From Salvator merianae (lineage: Eukaryota; Chordata; Lepidosauria; Squamata; Teiidae): a stretch of 64,000 nucleotides of DNA. The notes beneath the pieces were generated by a model. It was not told the DNA's origin, did not search any database, and saw only the letters and a list, made by a program, of their open reading frames with translations. Below are positions 11,558 to 23,681 of this stretch, one piece after another. The stretch lies in contig QVOM02000029.1 of NCBI GenBank assembly GCA_003586115.2, forward strand, positions 25,967,139 through 26,031,138. The letters run 5' to 3'. The position numbers were made by a program, and so were the translations under genes. Positions within the stretch are counted from its first letter, which is position 1. Each line of letters opens with the position of its first letter.

Positions 11558-11830
11558 TAGAGATGAGCTGAATGGGTTCGGGTTCAGGTTCAGGTTCAGG
11601 TTTGAACTGGTTCAATTTGAACAAGCGTGTTCAAAAATTTGAAACAGAGTTTAAATTTGAACCAAATAAAGGGGTATTCTAATAAACTTGGGGAACACAC
11701 TCTGTTCAATCATGGTTTAAAAGTGTTTGAAGGAGTTCAAATTGAACTGTACTCACTACTGTTCAAAGAAAAATAGTTCAAAATTGAATAGTTCAAACTG
11801 AACACACACAAAAGTTTGTGCACATCTCTA
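11558..11830 (+). mobile_element. G-hAT MITE
   Basis: 273 bp, begins TAGAGATGAGCTGAA and ends GTGCACATCTCTA. Flanks GCTTCAAG (11550-11557) and GTTTCAGG (11831-11838) match at six of eight positions, as an aged 8-bp TSD would. The interior is built of GGTTCA, GTTCAAA and TTTGAAC half-palindromes. Confidence 0.65.
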
Positions 11831-12112
11831 GTTTCAGGTGCAAAATTTAGCCATTCTTTTCTCATTTGGTGAAGATCTAATACTGAATTTGCATGTGTTT
11901 AGTACTAGAGAGACACAACGTGGAAATGGCTGTGGAAACAGTAACAGCCAACAGAGATTTTATATTTACATTTAGGTAGTGAATGTCAAATTTATCTGCA
12001 TTTTAGAGAAGAATTACATGGAATTTAATTGAAAACGTTCATGCTACTAGGCAAGGTGACTTTCAGAACAGGAAGTCATTTTTTTTTCCTTTTAAGCTAA
12101 AAGTTTAATTTA

Positions 12113-12115
<3 letters not shown>

Positions 12116-12146
<31 letters not shown>
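12116..12146 (+). repeat. (TG)n microsatellite
   Basis: About 15 TG dinucleotides. Confidence 0.9.
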
Positions 12147-12149
<3 letters not shown>

Positions 12150-12685
12150 GAAAAACTTATATAAGAAGTCTGGCAATTACTGCTGGCATGTATTTTTGAA
12201 TGTACAAACTGCTGATGGAATGGTTGAGAGGTCAACAGATAATATGTACGAACAACAGATATGTGGAAGGCCATGCTTTGATTACAAAACTTAAAAAACA
12301 ACAAATACAAACAAAACTTATTTTGAATAACTAAGGTCTTGAGAAACAAACAATGCAATATTTTTTTTTCCATGACCCTAGAATCTGAAACAGAATAAAA
12401 CACAGGAAGTTGACAGAATATTGTGAATCATCAAGTTTTCAACATCAAGGTATTTGGCTTGAATCTCTGTCACTTTTATATAGTTACAACACTTTTATAT
12501 TTATAGAAGTAGTCATCTGTGTGATCAGAGAAGGAGGAAAAGGAACTTTGGACTTAAAGCAGCAGATTATGAAGAAAGGTAACAAAGGGAATTGCTTTAG
12601 GAAGCAATTGAAATAACCATGCCTCTGTTACAAAGATGGGACACAAATTTGCTAGGCAGAACTCCTAGTGAACCCAATCCTAGTG

Positions 12686-12960
12686 TGTTAGAACAGGATA
12701 GTTATTCCGTTCTACAGTGGTATTAACCACGTAGCATAGACACCATCTGCACTGTGACGCCGTAGTCCTTACCATCAGCAGGCTACCCGCATTTGTGGTG
12801 TAAATGCTGGTAACCTTGCTGGATCCTTACCATGATAGCAGCCCATTGCCATAACAACCAGCAGTGCCACACAGCACACAGATGTCTGCAGGCGCAGTCA
12901 TGCAATCACACAAGCGCAGTAAAAGGGCAAATAAGCCCCTAGGGTAAGGTTGAGCACTTA
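12686..12960 (+). mobile_element. H3-related MITE, degraded
   Basis: Matches the copy at 17330-17789 in AGAACAGGATAGTYATYC, GTAGTGYAAATRCT and the CCATTGCCAT..AACC.GCAG region. The ends are not resolved. Confidence 0.45.
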
Positions 12961-15878
12961 TTGCAGCTCACCTAGCTCTGCAAAGTAAGTTTTGTTTGTA
13001 TTTGTTGTCTTTTAGTTAGTGCATATTCTCTGTTTATCCTTCAACCATATTTTGTCAACACATTGGCCACTGTGCAGCCATTTTTGCATCTTCTCAGATC
13101 TCAGTCATGTTTGCTTACTTTTCTCACTAATCCAATATTTTCTCTTGTTGGTGGTTAGATGGAATGGTGAAGGTCTGGGAACCTGATTTTTGTTGTTTGT
13201 TTGTTTTTGTTTTTCTGTCTACCAGGAGGCACAGGAACAGAGAATGGTTTGGAACTGTTATATGCCTACTGCTAGCAACTATCATTTGTATTCTGTTATT
13301 ACCAATAAAGAATATGATATTTTCCACTCTGCCTGTGTCTTCACTTTCTAGGGAAAGTGAAAAAGGACTAAGGTGGTGGAATTCTGACAGGCTGCCCCCT
13401 AGTCTTTTTCATGAGTTACCTGTCACTGCACTGGACTATAGAATGATGATATTGTGCTGCCCAATATGCATATTTTTCATCATTTAGTGGCCTGACAAGA
13501 GACAGGGAAGGATCCTAAAGGTCCCAAATTGCATTGGATTGCATGTTGATATTGCATGGTTTGAGTTGCTGACATGTAGCTACACAGCTCCAGGTTCTGA
13601 CAAATGCCAGGAGAGCCAGTTAGGAGTAAGTTGAGCTGACATAAGGTTGTATTTTCACTAATGGCCATTATCTCAGGCCAGGATGGGCCACCCCATCCCA
13701 GGATTAGCAACTTGTTACAAGTTGGTCCAGGTTGCTTCTCACATGGGACAAGGCCATCTGAATTGGAAGGACTGTGCCATGCTAGCCCCCATTCTGACTC
13801 TAGTCAGGTTTGGAGCCAGTGCAGACTCTGAATAATCCAAAGACTAGGCATAGGCATTCCTGACTTTTGGATCTCCCAGGAACTCATTTTGGCAGCACAC
13901 CCTGCTGCACCATAAAAATGTTGAGGTCTATCGGTAAACCATTCTAGGGTACCATTTTGGATGCCCTAACCCAATCTATGTTTCTTCCTGGGCAGACAGA
14001 GCATGCTTAGAGGTGGCAGAACTTCCTGTTATCCACACTAACATATGGAAGGGAGCAAACTCAATCCCATATCAGAGGGGCATGGTCATTTTTGAATGCA
14101 TTATAAATCATTTCGAACAGCATTGTGAACACCCCTATTTAATGCATTTCTGTGCAATAAATATCAGGAATCTCTGTAAAATTCCTGCCAATGACTGCAT
14201 GCATTAACATGTGACTCAAAAGTGGCTTAGAGGTGGTAGCATGCGGCAGCATGTGGTATTTTCTGGTCATTAATGTGGTTTAGAGCTTAGATAATCACCT
14301 TAGCATGAGGCAGCTGCCACATCTACCTGGTGCTTTTGAGCCACTATTTTACTGTGGCTGTATCCACACTGCCAAAAAAAAAAAGGCATGCAATAAGGGG
14401 TCTATCATTGCACCTATATAGCATTTAGATCATTCCCAAGAATGGAAATCACTCACAGGAGTGGTCTTTCTGCAGCTGACATGCAGAGGGACAGTAGCTG
14501 CAGGACTGACTTATCTGTGTGTTTTCTGCTTAGGGCTATTGTGTATAATGCCCCAAATGACTGAATTTCAGCACCAATTGTAATGCAATGCTTAATGCTG
14601 GCAGCTTTGAAGCCAGAGAGCTTTCATTCCCCAATCTCAAAATTTATGAAGGCTGGAATGCAGAGACCATGCAAATGTCATGCCTCTCTGCTCCCGGTTG
14701 AGAGCAAGCATTTCAGACTCGAAGTAAGCCCGTTCCACACCTGCCTGGGTGAACCCTGTATGTGAATGCAACCAATGTTTGCAGTGGATTGCTTCTCAGC
14801 AATGTGTACTTTCCTGCTGTTGGGTTCCTTACTAAAGGAAGCAAGAAGAAGGTCCTTCCGTGGCAATTCATTTCAAACTCCCTATCTTAAATCTTTTTGT
14901 TGCTGTTATGGTTCTGTTTCTTTTGTCTAAGTCACAATACACCACAAAGCTGCATTTGTTCTGAAAGCTGTCTTGTTTGTCATCAGTTTTCCTCAGCTCT
15001 GCATAATTTACTGTTTACCCTATAAGCCCACTGATCAGACAATGCTGGCCACATCGGAGCTTCTTCCTTTATATTCTTTTAGCAACCCAATGTGCAGGTA
15101 GATTGTAGCACTCAAAATCTGAAAGAGGCGGAGGGAATGAATTTAAAATAAACAGTCCGTACTAGTAATTCACATGAAGTAAGGAAGTTTTGTTTATATT
15201 CTTGACAATGATTTAGAGGAATTCAAGCATAAATTGTGTTCAGAAAATGTTTAGATATGCATCTCCTTTTAAATATGTTTGTTTCATTCCTTGTTGCCTC
15301 AGCAAGTCAATTGAAATAATCTAATATTTACTCTTGAATGGTATTGTGAGTATTATTCCATTACTTGCATTTTGTGTAAAACTTATTTACTTTTTTGCTT
15401 GGTTTTTTTTCTTTCTTTCTAAGTTCTCCCTTGTAAATTGCTGTAAGGACTTTTCCATCACCATCATCACCAGTTTTTCTATCTTCTAATTATAGTTCTC
15501 CTTCTCTTTACCCTTGTCATTACTCTTTCTCACAGCTCATCACAGTTCTGGGATTGGCCACAGGCTGTGTGTGCCTGCATATTGTCTGGATGTGCAGTGA
15601 ATGTAGCACAGCATAACACCTCTTCAAAGAGCTGTCACAAAGAGTTGTTCTAAAATTCTGGTTGCTGTGATGGCAGGCAGGAATTGTTGGTGGTGTGTGA
15701 ATACTGTTGAACAAGGTCCTCACAGGCCTCATGGTGCCCCAAGATTTGGGATGCTACAAACGACAGAATGCAGGAGCATGCTAGAATGTTCCAGCTTCTA
15801 TGGCCATGGTTGGACAGTCTTACAGGTCACATGAATGCTTGACTTCAGTGCTCCATTGTGGAGATGCATGAAGGATGG
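12961..15878. other. no gene; possible decayed MITE pieces
   Basis: No credible gene. About 13730-14000 shares short blocks with H5 elements (CATTTTGGCAGCACACC, GTCTATCGGTAAACC). About 14215-14375 has inverted AGTGGCTTAGAGGTGGTAGC-like pieces. The rest shows nothing recognisable. Confidence 0.4.
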
Positions 15879-16906
15879 CTTCAAAGAGTGGTCATAAATG
15901 GCTTCACATCCGATTGGAAGACTGTCTCGAGTGGGGTACCACAAGGCTCTGTCTTGGGCCCATTGCTGTTCAACATTTTTATAAACGATCTGGATGAAGG
16001 TGTCGAGGGGACGCTGATCAAATTTGCAGACGACACAAAGCTAGGAGGGGTTGCTAACACTAGGGAGGAGAAGGAGAGGATTCAAAAGGATTTGGACAAG
16101 CTTGAACAGTGGGCTGAAACTAACAGAATGACATTTAACAGGGAGAAATGCAAAGTTTTACATCTAGGTAAGAAAAATGACAATATCCAATACAGAATGG
16201 GGGGAATCTCGCTGAGCAGCAGCACATGTGAAAAGGATCTGGGTGTACTAGTAGATCATAGATTAAACATGAGTCAACAGTGTGATGCAGCTGCAAAAAA
16301 GGCAAATACCATCCTGGGCTGTATCAAGAAGAGTATAGAGTCTAGATCACGGGAAGTAATTGTCCCACTTTACTCTTCCTTGGTCAGACCTCATCTGGAG
16401 TATTGTGTCCAGTTCTGGGCACCCCAGTTTAAAAAAGACATTGACAAACTGGAACAAGTTCAGAGAAGGGCGACCAAAATGGTGAGTGGTCTGCAAACCA
16501 TGTCCTACGAGGAACGGTTAAAGGACCTAGGAATGTTTAGCCTGCAGAAGAGAAGACTGAGAGGAGACAAGATAGCTGTTTTCAAGTATCTGAAGGGCTG
16601 TCACAGTGCAGAAGGATTGGCCCTATTCTCAGTTGCGCAAGAAGGAAGGACTAGAAACAATGGGATGAAACTTCAAGGGAGTAGATACAGGCTAGATATT
16701 AGGAAAAACTTCCTGACCGTAAGGGCAATCAGTCACTGGAACAGGTTGCCACAGGAGGTGGTGGGCTCTCCTTCGCTGGAGGTCTTCAAGGAGAGGCTGG
16801 ACAGTTATCTGTCTGGGATGCTTTAGTGAATCCTGCATTGAGCAGGGGGTTGGACTCGATGACCCTAGAGGTCCCTTCCAACTCTATGATTCTATGATTC
16901 TATGAT
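15879..16906 (+). mobile_element. 5'-truncated CR1 LINE with open RT frame
   Basis: Homology to the long CR1 at 58733-63085 begins at about 15879 (TCAAAGAGTGGTCATAAATGG) and runs to the 3' end. The frame is uninterrupted to the TAG at 16824-16826, about 315 CR1 residues. Motif B (VPQGSVLGPLLFNIFIND) lies near residues 28-45 and motif C (KFADDTKLGG) near 54-63 of the frame counted from 15858. The thumb and C-terminal domain follow ([46 protein letters not shown]). EN, the RT fingers and motif A are missing, so it cannot retrotranspose. The 3' UTR is short and ends in about three TCTATGAT units, the CR1 hallmark. Lack of any stop implies a young copy. CR1 insertions usually make no clear TSD and none was seen. 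Confidence 0.92.
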
Positions 16907-17329
16907 GGAAGGAGAAGAGTTTAAGATTCTGCACCCTCCATGTGTTCTGATAGGACTCTCTGTTCCTGCCCATTTGATGCCCTGCATCAGCATAGGGCTA
17001 GAGCAATTAGCAGTATTTGTGGTTGCAGATTACTCTGTATGATCATAAACTGCCACATGGTGCACTCTGATAATGTAGCCCTGATGGGCAGATGTGACAG
17101 GTTCCAGGAAGGGCCTATCACTTTAGTGAAAGTTACCATAGATTTCACATGCACATCTGGTCATGTACATAGTTTTGTTCACCACTGATGACATCATCCT
17201 TGCCCTTTGATGCAGTCATGATGTCTTCTTCCCTCCCTCTCTCTTTTCTGATCTTAGGGTACCTTTGCACATACATATTGTACAACTCATTGCTAGATCA
17301 AATGAAGGGCAGACAGATTTAATTTATTT

Positions 17330-17789
17330 GGGTATTTTCACACTTTCCACCTTAGAACAGGATAGTCATCCTGTCTGCACTGCATGACCATATCCATGAA
17401 GATCAGCAGGATACCAGAATTTGTAGTGCAAATACTCGTGTCCCGCGCTTGATTTTCAGCATGACAGCAGCCAGGAAGTGTCCAGCCACTGCCATGGTGA
17501 CCGGCAGCACATGGTGCTGCCATGGTGACTGGCAGCACAAAGTAGCAAACAGGCATGCACAGGTACGATCATGCAGGTGCAGCAGTCACGTGCGGCATGG
17601 CTGTGCATTCAAAGTATGAATGCACCTATCTAGGAGCCAGATATCAGCTCCCGGTCAAGCTATGGAGCACTAATTTGTGCTCCACAGCTATCCCTGATCA
17701 ATAGTAGTGATATGCTGTTCCCAGTTATGAGGAGGCACTTTGCTAGTGACTGTTTCTGATGCTCGCTAGTTTGAAGTGTAGACAGACCC
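17330..17789 (+). mobile_element. H3-related MITE, long subfamily
   Basis: About 460 bp, from GGGTATTTTCACACTTTCC to GTGTAGACAGACCC. TTT and ATT flanks are a near-match 3-bp TSD. It contains a local direct repeat, GCCATGGTGAC, twice at about 17490-17530. Termini are decayed forms of GGGCCTTTTTGCAC. Length agrees with the copies at 19857 (466 bp) and 26682 (463 bp). Confidence 0.6.
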
Positions 17790-18601
17790 ATTTTCCCCCA
17801 AGATTTAGTTTCTTACTAAGAAAAGAACATTGTCTAAACTTTGAAAACAATCTTTCAAAAGGATTTTTTTAGAACTCAGTCTCTTGGAAATGACACACAC
17901 GGGAAATGCATACAGCCTAATAAAGACTCCCAATTCAAGTACTTTGGTTTTATACCTCTGTCATTGTCTAGTATTAGGTGCTTCATGTATTCAATCCTTC
18001 TCCTGAAAGGACAGAATATAATGTTTAAATTTATTGAAGAGCAGTGTTTACCTGTGGCGAACTTCCCATATTCCCATCAAATACAAGTGAATATTCAAGA
18101 TATGGTCTGTTTTTACCTTCATTCATTTTTAATTTGACATTCATACATAAGAAAAAAAAAAGTCCTAACCATAGCACCCAAGCAGTTGATTAAATCTGTA
18201 TGATAGGTTCTGATTCATCTGAAACATAGTTATTTTATGAGTCTTCGTCTTTAAAAGAAAAGTCAACATTATATTGGTTTACTGATCCATAAGAATATAC
18301 TGATGGCTTTGAATCATAACAAAAAACTAATGCAAAATTCACTGATGGCCATGCTTAAATTTCTGGCTGATAGATTTAAATATGCACACACAAAAACATC
18401 TCAAGATTTATTGAACAGTACCTACAACATTGGAAATTATCCTTAATTATATATGACATACAATAACCTGTATTTATTTGTAGCATCATAATCTTTGATG
18501 TGTACGTTATATAATAAAGTTCTGAACCAAACCAAACTTACTTTATAAAAATGACTCTAAAAATTATTCCCTGATTCTTCTACAAAAGCACTACAGACTA
18601 A
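17790..18601. other. unannotated, no gene seen
   Basis: AT-rich sequence; no convincing coding content or repeat. Confidence 0.5.
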
Positions 18602-19005
18602 GCGCTCATTTGTACTGTGCTGTGAGTGCTGGTGAGTAGGGAGATGCTAACTAGCACAGTGTGTTCACATTTCATGGAGTCCCTAGTGATTGGTAGCATC
18701 TGCAGTTGCTTCTCATTGCTCCTAGCTGTGGATGACAAAACTGTAGTCCACAGCTGTAACCAGGAGCAGCTGGGCTGTTCCAGGTACACAGCATTTACAT
18801 CTACTTGCTGGTCACCATGACAGCAGTTGGATGTTTCTGCAGCCACTGACACGGCAGGTGGGCAGCATTCACACCTCAAATGCTGGAAGCCCATTTCTGG
18901 GTTATTCCAGCCCTCACAATGTGGATGGCTGCTGCACTGTGGAGGCTGCTCCATCTTAAAATGTTCAGATTCGATCATTCCAAGGTGGAAAGTGCAAAAA
19001 GGCCC
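18602..19005 (+). mobile_element. H3 MITE, complete
   Basis: 404 bp with TSD TAA on both sides (18599-18601 and 19006-19008). Starts GCGCTCATTTGTACTG, a mutated terminus, and ends AAGTGCAAAAAGGCCC. The central hairpin has GCTGTGGATGACAAAACTGTAGTCC. Its 151-codon minus-strand open frame is not a gene. Confidence 0.8.
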
Positions 19006-19076
19006 TAAGAATATGTGCATATTTAAGTTCCAATCTCCAGTTCTGAATTTCACAAGTTATGTTCGTAGCTGCTATT

Positions 19077-19433
19077 TAGAAATGTTCTGAGCAAGTTTGG
19101 ATTGAGCACTGTTTACATCAAACAAAGGGTGTTTAAAAGGTTCAAATTCAAACCAAGCACTCTTCATGTTCAAAGAGAAATTTCAAAATCGAACCAAACC
19201 AAGGGATATTTGAATGAACTGGCTCTAACCATCCTGTTCAAATAATGTTCACATTGAACAGGGGTGTTCAAAAAGTTTGAGTTTTAATCAAACACCCTGC
19301 CTGTTTGAAAAGGAAGTTCAAAAGCAAACTGAACAAGGAGTGTTGGGTTCAAACTGAGCAATCAAACTGAACTATCAACAAGGTGTGTTGGGTTCAAACA
19401 GAACAATCAATTTTAACTTAGTGCACATCTCTA
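19077..19433 (+). mobile_element. G-hAT MITE with perfect 8-bp TSD
   Basis: 357 bp, begins TAGAAATGTTCTGAGC and ends GTGCACATCTCTA. It is flanked by CTGCTATT on both sides (19069-19076 and 19434-19441). The interior is GTTCAAA/TTTGAAC-rich, with a repeated GGTGTGTTGGGTTCAAA block. The 8-bp TSD and TAG..CTA ends support hAT-driven movement. It sits 71 bp from the H3 copy. Confidence 0.8.
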
Positions 19434-19576
19434 CTGCTATTTCTGTGTGTGTTTCTGTGTAGATTTCATCTTATCCCTTCCTTGTGTTACTTTGCACTAA
19501 ACACTGAGACACAGTCATGCAAAGTGAAGCCAGAAGTGCTTGTATTCATATTACCAAGTTCAACCTGGGACAGTAA

Positions 19577-19756
19577 GGCCCTTTCTGCACTTGGCCATAT
19601 TCTGGATTAAATTCTGGAATAGGGGCCTGCTATCTACATGCTAGTGCAGATTATGACAGACTGCACCTGGAGCCTTCCAATGTCTGCACCAGCATGTGGG
19701 TGCCAGACTCCTATTCCAGGATATAATCTGAAATAAGGCCCAGTGCAGAAAGGGCC
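19577..19756. mobile_element. H1 palindromic MITE
   Basis: 180 bp. Starts GGCCCTTTCTGCACTTGGCC and ends GTGCAGAAAGGGCC. Perfect TSD TAA (19574-19576 and 19757-19759). Confidence 0.85.
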
Positions 19757-19856
19757 TAAATGAAGCAAGAACATTTTTTAATAATCAAACCATTTTGCCC
19801 TTTGCTTACAACTTATCTGCAGTCACCTAAATATAGAGGGTGGGGAGAGAAACTGT

Positions 19857-20322
19857 GGGCCTGTCTGTACTTACCTCGTAGTGAGCACCAGTCTGCTCAC
19901 TCGGTGAGTGCATCCACACCAAGGAGACACGGCAAGTCTCCAGAAGTTGCTGCAAACTGTCTGGAGTCATCCTGTGGTGGACTGCATTTTAGAAATCCTC
20001 AGTTTGCCCAGGAGCAGCTAGATTGCTCCTGATCAGCAGTGTCCACACCCATGACAAATGGATGTGGCAGTGTGACTGCAACAGCACAGTCACATGCAGC
20101 ATCCAAATCACCAAGGCAATGTCCAAACATGTGCCAGATGTCGCTGCAGACATTACCATGGCAATCCAGCCTGCTCTGCCCTGGCCATGTACACTTTGAG
20201 TGTTAGCTCAGTATGGGGCTTTTCCAGCACATGAAGCATGGATAGCTGCCCCCGTGCCTGATCCTTAACAGCCTGGTATGGTATTACTATACCAGACCAG
20301 GCCTCCAAGTGCAAACAGACCC
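19857..20322 (+). mobile_element. H3-related MITE, long subfamily
   Basis: 466 bp. Starts GGGCCTGTCTGTACTTACC and ends CAAGTGCAAACAGACCC. Perfect TSD TGT (19854-19856 and 20323-20325). A small hairpin, CTGGTATGGTATTACTATACCAG, lies near the right end. Confidence 0.8.
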
Positions 20323-20509
20323 TGTGCTGGCTAGTCTCACCCTCTAAACTTCTAGCATTAATAGTTTTACTGCAGGAATATCAAATATGTGAAAGCTGTG
20401 CATGCATTGGCCAAGAAGTACAGTTCTGTATGACCCAGTAAAATGAAGGAAACCTATAAATTTTGTATCATTTGTTTTTGCATTTATTTTCCACATTTCC
20501 TTCTGAAAC

Positions 20510-20625
20510 ACATCATGTGACAAACATTATTATCTCCAGCTAATCCTCACAACAGTCCTGTCGGGTAGGCAAGGCTGAGAGACAAGAACAGACCTAAGGT
20601 TGCCCAGGAAGTTCTCTGACTGCTG
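20510..20625 (-). mobile_element. CORE/MIR-like SINE fragment, old
   Basis: Plus-strand CCTCACAACAGTCCTGTCGGGTAG, then GGCTGAGAGAC and AGGTTGCCCAGGAAG, matches the conserved core of the SINE at 47817-48053 in the same orientation, without its tRNA-like head. Confidence 0.55.
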
Positions 20626-20639
20626 TAACAAACATTAGC

Positions 20640-20961
20640 TCTAATCCTAAGGTTTCGGAGGGTTGTGCCACCAAAAGACAGGGCTCTGCCATGGTCCAGA
20701 CACCTCTGAACCATACAATTGGACATTGGCATCATAAATACAATTGGCACATAGGTTGAAAGCCTGGTTCTCTGTGCTGGACCAGGGTCCATCTTGGTTC
20801 TCTCATAGAAGCTTCAGGGCAAGTGCAGGGGCTGATCTGGAGCACCACTGCTATGCAGACAGCACTGTTTCAGATCAAGCCTTGCAGTAGTCCAATCCAG
20901 AGGACCTCACTGGTCCAGACCCTCTGGTTCACATCACAGCCAAGTAAGTGTAGAAAGGCCC
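20640..20961 (-). mobile_element. H5-type MITE, partial
   Basis: Right end GTGTAGAAAGGCCC at 20961. Interior blocks (CTTCAGGGCAAGTGCAGGGGCTG, GCAGACAGCACTGTTTCAGA) recur at 33060-33130. The left end is not resolved. Confidence 0.5.
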
Positions 20962-21040
20962 TAAGAATATAAGAGAACAGAAAGCAAGAGAATGTCTAGA
21001 AGTCTGTCAGTCAGACAAACTAGCTATCAGCAGACACATA

Positions 21041-21220
21041 GGCCCTTTCTGCACTTGGACTTATTCCAGCTTGTATCTCATAATAGGGATTTGCCATCTG
21101 CATGCTAGTGCAGACTATGGTAGGCCCTGGGCAAGACATTTCATAGTTTGCACTAGCATATGGATAGCAGGTCCTTATTTTGGGATATAATCCACAATAA
21201 AGCCAAATGCAGAAAGGGCC
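21041..21220. mobile_element. H1 palindromic MITE
   Basis: 180 bp, from GGCCCTTTCTGCACTTGG to GCAGAAAGGGCC. Flanks ATA and ATT are a 3-bp TSD with one mismatch. Confidence 0.8.
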
Positions 21221-22364
21221 ATTGACATCAGCAAGATTAACATGACCAAAAAGGGCAGTGCCAGTCAGGTGTCCAGAGCACAGTAAGATTACAAAGACAT
21301 TTGAGATTCCACATCTCTCTGGAACATGCCCTGCTCCTTCGCAAAAGGCAGCATAGGCCTCGTTCTCCCCTGCACCCTCTGTGTAGCTGTAAGAATAACC
21401 TTCTGTCTAGGCCCATGACACAAAGTAGCCAATTTCTAATGTCATTTCAGGGACTTCACATAATGGGACTGGTTTAAAACTTTGCTGCCAGTGAAATTTC
21501 AGTCCCTGACTTTGAATTCCACACAGACAGCTTGAGGAGATGGGCCTCCCAAAGCAAATGTCTTGGCCTGGGTGTGATTCCCGCCATGCACATTCCATTG
21601 CATAGGCAGATCTTGTTCAATTTTGACATGTATACTACTGTTGAATCCATCATAATGTCTGAAGGACAGGGCCAGAGTTTGGGTATAATCAATGTAAATA
21701 TTTCAGTCTCTTACAGCGAAGAATGAAAAGCAGTTGTAACAGATGAGGTACTCAGGATGAATATGGAGGTCTTGTTATTTTTGTCTCTACAGTTCTGTGA
21801 CTGATGAGTGAAAGGAAAATTGTGAGTGTGCAAAGATGAAAAGTTGCTTGTTCTTTAATATTTGTAACCAAATCTTCATAGCACAATCCATAACTTCGGA
21901 GAGCACAGCAGCCAGGGATACAATCATAGTTGCAATAAACGAGCACATAGGAGACAAGAAATCAAACTTCACAGGTAACTTGGATGGTTTATTAGCAGTG
22001 TGACACAAAATCATTGAGTCTAATTTACTTCCCATGGACTCATATGTAAACAAGTGATGCTGCTGCTGAAACAGTGGATTTTACTTATTTCATCAAGATG
22101 GGGGGCCTTTCTAGTTTTGTGTGTAAAGCATATCAGTTAATCCAGAGCCAAATCTACACTTGTCATAGGACTATTTGAAGGAGAAAGGGAAAGCCTCAGG
22201 AAGCAGAGCTGAAGGAATGCTGTCTCCCTGAAGCCTTTCAAATGGACAGAAGTGAACTGAAATACATTCAAAATCTGACACCATCATATTTTATATTTAC
22301 ATTTTTATGTATTTGAAGTGTTCTGGGTGGAACACATAGCTGTTCATGATGGTGCCTATATTGA
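21221..22364. other. unannotated, no gene seen
   Basis: No recognisable coding region or repeat; short open frames only. Confidence 0.5.
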
Positions 22365-22782
22365 GGACCATTTGCACCGTACTCATAGTGAGCGATCAGA
22401 CGCGCACCAGGTCAGTGCATCCACACATCCCCCCGTCACAGCATCTGGGAATGTCTGCAGATGCTCCCAGATGGTACCAGCTGTGGACAACAAAATCATT
22501 GTCCACACCTTGACCAGGAGCAGCTGGATTGGTCCTAGTCAGCAACTTTCATACCATCTTCTAGGTGCAAATACTGTGACAGCTGCAGTCACTCACCATA
22601 TCCCCAATTGCCATGGCAATGGTCAGATGTTGCCGTGGCTGCTATCACGGTGGTCAGGCCAGCTATCCACACTGCAAGTACAGCCCCATACTCATGATGC
22701 AGATGGCCACCATGCTGAGGGGTCTTGTATGGCCTAGAATGGTACTATTATACCATTCTAGGTTATACAGTGCTAACAGGCA
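22365..22782 (+). mobile_element. H3-related MITE
   Basis: Begins GGACCATTTGCACC and ends near CAGTGCTAACAGGC. Contains GTGGACAACAAAATCATTGTCC, CCATGGCAATGG and the hairpin CTAGAATGG..CCATTCTAG near 22733-22762. TSD not resolved. The 139-codon open frame across it is repeat-derived. Confidence 0.65.
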
Positions 22783-22866
22783 GTAAGAAAAGTATACTTT
22801 TCAAAAGCAGCAAACTAAACCAGGAAGCATAGGCAACATCTTACTTGCCAACCTACGGAGTGCATA

Positions 22867-23121
22867 GGGCCTTTCTGCACTCACCTCTCCAGGGTCAGGC
22901 CCACTGGTTTGAAGTGCAGAAAGATGTGGTCTTGAACACTGCCCTCTGCATGATGAAGCTGGCCCAAGATCAGCTTCCATCCTAGTCCCGAAGCTTCTGA
23001 ACACCTCTGCGGTCTGAATTAGGTCCCACCCGTCACTGTTTAATACAGTGCAGACCAATGAGACCCAGAAGTGGACTTCATGGTTCCTTATTACAGAATA
23101 AGCATGAGTGCAGAATGGACC
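22867..23121 (-). mobile_element. H5-type MITE, short
   Basis: Starts GGGCCTTTCTGCACTCACC and ends GAGTGCAGAATGGACC. Flanks ATA and ACA fit a 3-bp TSD with one mismatch. It shares GGTCTTGAACACTG..CTCTGCATGATG-type blocks with other H5 copies. Confidence 0.6.
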
Positions 23122-23510
23122 ACAGTGTATACCATCCTTCCTCAACTTGCCAGCATTTACATGAATGCTTGATGCAACTCATTGAGAGCATTCGTGATCC
23201 CCAAATTTTCCAGCCTCAAGTCATACCCAGGCCTCTGTAAGTCTGGTAAAAACACTCTCAGAGTGAATTATGTCAGCTTAGCCACACTTTTATCATGTAT
23301 AGAGACACAAAGGAAAATGATACACTTGACTACTTTTGTTTCTACCAGATACAAGTTAAACAATCTGGAAAAATGGCTGGTAGTCATTTTCAATAACTGA
23401 AGTTTAATCAGCATAAATATACCCATATGTATCCATATATAATCATTTGTGCATTGTATTCCTGGATCTAGACTGAAAGGGAGGATGTGGAAATCATTCC
23501 TTCCTTCATT

Positions 23511-23564
23511 CCCTCCTTCCTTCCTTCCTTCCTTCCTTCCTTCCTTCCTTCCTTCCTTCCTTCC
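23511..23564 (+). repeat. (TTCC)n microsatellite
   Basis: Thirteen or so CCTT tetramers. The overlapping open frame is simply Pro/Ser/Phe repeats. Confidence 0.95.
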
Positions 23565-23625
23565 TAGTTCTACTTTTCTTAATCAAAATTTCAAATACTT
23601 TATTTCCATTTCATTCATATGTATG

Positions 23626-23630
<5 letters not shown>

Positions 23631-23676
<46 letters not shown>
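23631..23676 (+). repeat. (TA)n microsatellite
   Basis: About 23 AT dinucleotides, preceded by a short GTAT run. Confidence 0.95.
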
Positions 23677-23681
<5 letters not shown>

